Source of the DNA: an uncultured Pseudobdellovibrionaceae bacterium
GTDB lineage: Bacteria > Bdellovibrionota > Bdellovibrionia > Bdellovibrionales > Bdellovibrionaceae
Length of the DNA: 6,717 nucleotides
Direction: 5' to 3'
Assembly: GCA_937900305.1 (NCBI GenBank)
Contig: CALCCV010000239.1
Coordinates: 1 to 6,717 of the forward strand
Below, piece by piece: positions 6,137 through 6,717 of this stretch (position 1 is the first letter of the stretch; every line of letters begins with the position of its first letter). The notes beneath the pieces were generated by a model, which saw only the letters and a program-made list of their open reading frames with translations, made no database searches and was not told where the DNA came from. Made by a program: the position numbers and the translations under genes.

Positions 6137-6167
6137 ATTATATGTGAAAAGAATGGGGCGTGCACAA
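6137..6167 (-). promoter_or_regulatory. Predicted ddl promoter, implying a leaderless mRNA
   Basis: On the minus strand a perfect TATAAT (6142-6137) sits just 6 nt before the ddl ATG (6130-6128). A weak -35, TTGTGC (6167-6162), is 19 nt upstream. Transcription from this box would start about 7 nt downstream, at or next to the A of the ATG, leaving no 5' leader. That fits the missing Shine-Dalgarno. Box and spacing are seen; promoter use is inferred. Confidence 0.5.
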
Positions 6168-6325
6168 GTGAATTTGGCCTGTACATTGCATGTTTTTGTC
6201 GTTAAGAATAGAAAAGAGCGAGTTTTTTTTCTCGGAAGTTATTCTAGATGCTGTTCGGTGCTGTTAGATACTTTTAAATACAGTTTTCTAGTCGGCGGTG
6301 AGGCTTAACTTAGCACCAGCTGGTT

Positions 6326-6354
6326 CCAAAGAGAAACTTGACGACACCAAAGAG
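6326..6354 (+). repeat. Direct repeat CCAAAGAG with 21-nt period
   Basis: CCAAAGAG occurs at 6326-6333 and 6347-6354, exactly 21 nt apart, about two helical turns. The reverse complement core CTTTGG occurs at 6370-6375. The copies lie 50-75 nt before the 55-aa ORF. TTGACG (6338-6343), a -35-like hexamer, is between them, but no good -10 follows. It could be an operator or just chance; the 6131-6400 gap holds no other clear element besides the ddl promoter. Confidence 0.3.
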
Positions 6355-6386
6355 ATCGATTTGCGAGAACTTTGGCCAATCCATTG

Positions 6387-6396
6387 AAAGGGGGAG
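6387..6396 (+). promoter_or_regulatory. Strong ribosome binding site of the 55-aa ORF
   Basis: AAAGGGGGAG ends 4 nt before the ATG at 6401; AAGGGGG within it leaves a 6-nt spacer. It selects this ATG over the upstream in-frame TTG at 6338, which has no such site. Confidence 0.6.
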
Positions 6397-6400
6397 TGAC

Positions 6401-6568
6401 ATGAACACCAACACAATTATCGCCATGATGAAAGACATCCTAGGACTGCAAGGCGTGATGGTGGACTCCCTACTTCCCGAATTGCAAATGAGTGCAAGCG
6501 CGGGCATTGTCCCCAAGAGTTTGAAGACGTCGAAGCTGCATTTGCAGCTAGTTTCCTTCGTCTTTTAA
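6401..6568 (+). CDS. Hypothetical 55-aa small protein
   Basis: ATG at 6401 to TAA at 6566, chosen because of the strong purine-rich ribosome site just before it. The sequence begins M-N-T-N-T-I-I-A-M-M-K-D-I-L-G and has a Leu/Val/Met-rich amphipathic first half, then a basic Lys-containing stretch and a hydrophobic end L-V-S-F-V-F. No signal peptide, cysteine or known motif is seen, and I do not recognise a family. The last third looks less protein-like than the first. From about 6511 a second frame (C-P-Q-E-F-E-D-V-E then a Leu/Arg-rich tail, stop at about 6610) stays open, so a frameshift or sequence error near the CCCC run at 6511-6514 is possible. A 7-bp inverted repeat (6534-6540 / 6543-6549) lies inside the 3' end. 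It is divergent from ddl. Confidence 0.45.
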   Translation: MNTNTIIAMMKDILGLQGVMVDSLLPELQMSASAGIVPKSLKTSKLHLQLVSFVF

Positions 6569-6717
6569 GTTCTTTGTTACGGCGAGTCCGTTTTAGCTCA
6601 ACGACATTTTAAATTTTAAGAATCATTAGGGGCGACTTTAATTTTTCAAAGGCTGTGGTTTCAGACTGCATTTCTGTCTTGTGTTTGTGCACTTGCTCGC
6701 TGAGTGGGTCAAATCAA
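6569..6717. other. Right-end stretch with no supportable gene
   Basis: About 150 bp to the window edge. No ATG occurs on the plus strand, and only short edge-open frames exist on either strand. An AT-rich run lies at about 6608-6650 and could be promoter DNA for a gene beyond the edge, but no clear -35/-10 pair is visible. Confidence 0.4.

Noticed and set aside
5859..6308. 149-codon plus-strand open frame overlapping the 5' part of ddl
   Set aside because: Most of it is antisense to a clear, fully conserved Ddl reading frame, the product looks like no protein family, and no ribosome site precedes it.
6310..6516. Minus-strand 68-codon frame with one hydrophobic segment
   Set aside because: It overlaps the 55-aa ORF, starts at a TTG without a ribosome site, and its membrane-like stretch is the complement of Met/Asp/Ile codons.
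6534..6549. Inverted repeat AGCTGCA/TGCAGCT as a terminator of the 55-aa ORF
   Set aside because: The loop is only 2 nt (4 with a 6-bp stem), it lies before the stop codon, and the T-rich run follows only after several mixed bases.
6638..6717. Minus-strand frame open from the right edge, as a possible gene end that would continue the strand alternation
   Set aside because: Only about 26 codons are visible, with a Lys/Thr/Cys-rich composition and no recognisable motif; not enough to support a gene.
6640..6717. Plus-strand cysteine-rich frame from a GTG near 6655 to the edge
   Set aside because: No proper ribosome site, non-ATG start, and cut off after about 20 codons.

Overview
The window reads as ordinary chromosomal DNA of a Gram-negative (diderm) bacterium of moderate GC content. 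Supporting genes are a probable outer-membrane beta-barrel protein, a lipoprotein pathway enzyme (lgt), peptidoglycan precursor synthesis (ddl) and an exported D-Ala-D-Ala-type peptidase. The style of the proteins (Lgt with an extra segment, lipoprotein M15 peptidase, short barrel with a W-L-x2-K-x-R-M leader) reminds me of Bdellovibrionota. That is an impression, not something the sequence proves. I see no mobile element, CRISPR array, rRNA or tRNA.

Layout, left to right: (1) the C-terminal part of a GT39/ArnT-like membrane glycosyltransferase (+, cut by the left edge); (2) a 240-aa exported, probably outer-membrane barrel protein of unknown role (-); (3) a 174-bp divergent intergenic region with a degenerate tandem repeat; (4) lgt (+); (5) a hairpin between convergent genes; (6) tcdA, tRNA t6A dehydratase (-, TTG start); (7) a 274-bp divergent region with a hairpin and a possible 44-aa ORF; (8) an M15 zinc peptidase lipoprotein (+); (9) ddl, D-Ala-D-Ala ligase (-), with a TATAAT box only 6 nt from its ATG; (10) a 270-bp divergent region with a spaced direct repeat; (11) a 55-aa ORF with a strong ribosome binding site (+); (12) about 150 bp with no supportable feature.

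Strand flips at every gene (+ - + - + - +), so there are no operons among the main genes. Convergent gaps are tiny (3, 28 and 12 bp) and divergent gaps are 174-274 bp. Despite this, the functions converge on the cell envelope. Lgt would lipidate the M15 peptidase. Ddl makes the D-Ala-D-Ala dipeptide that M15 enzymes commonly cleave. The GT39 enzyme and the barrel protein also act at the envelope. TcdA is a tRNA modification housekeeping gene.

I did not find a convincing new multi-gene system. The points most worth checking are the predicted leaderless ddl transcript, the repeat array before lgt, a 44-aa ORF resembling part of the downstream peptidase, and the 55-aa ORF.
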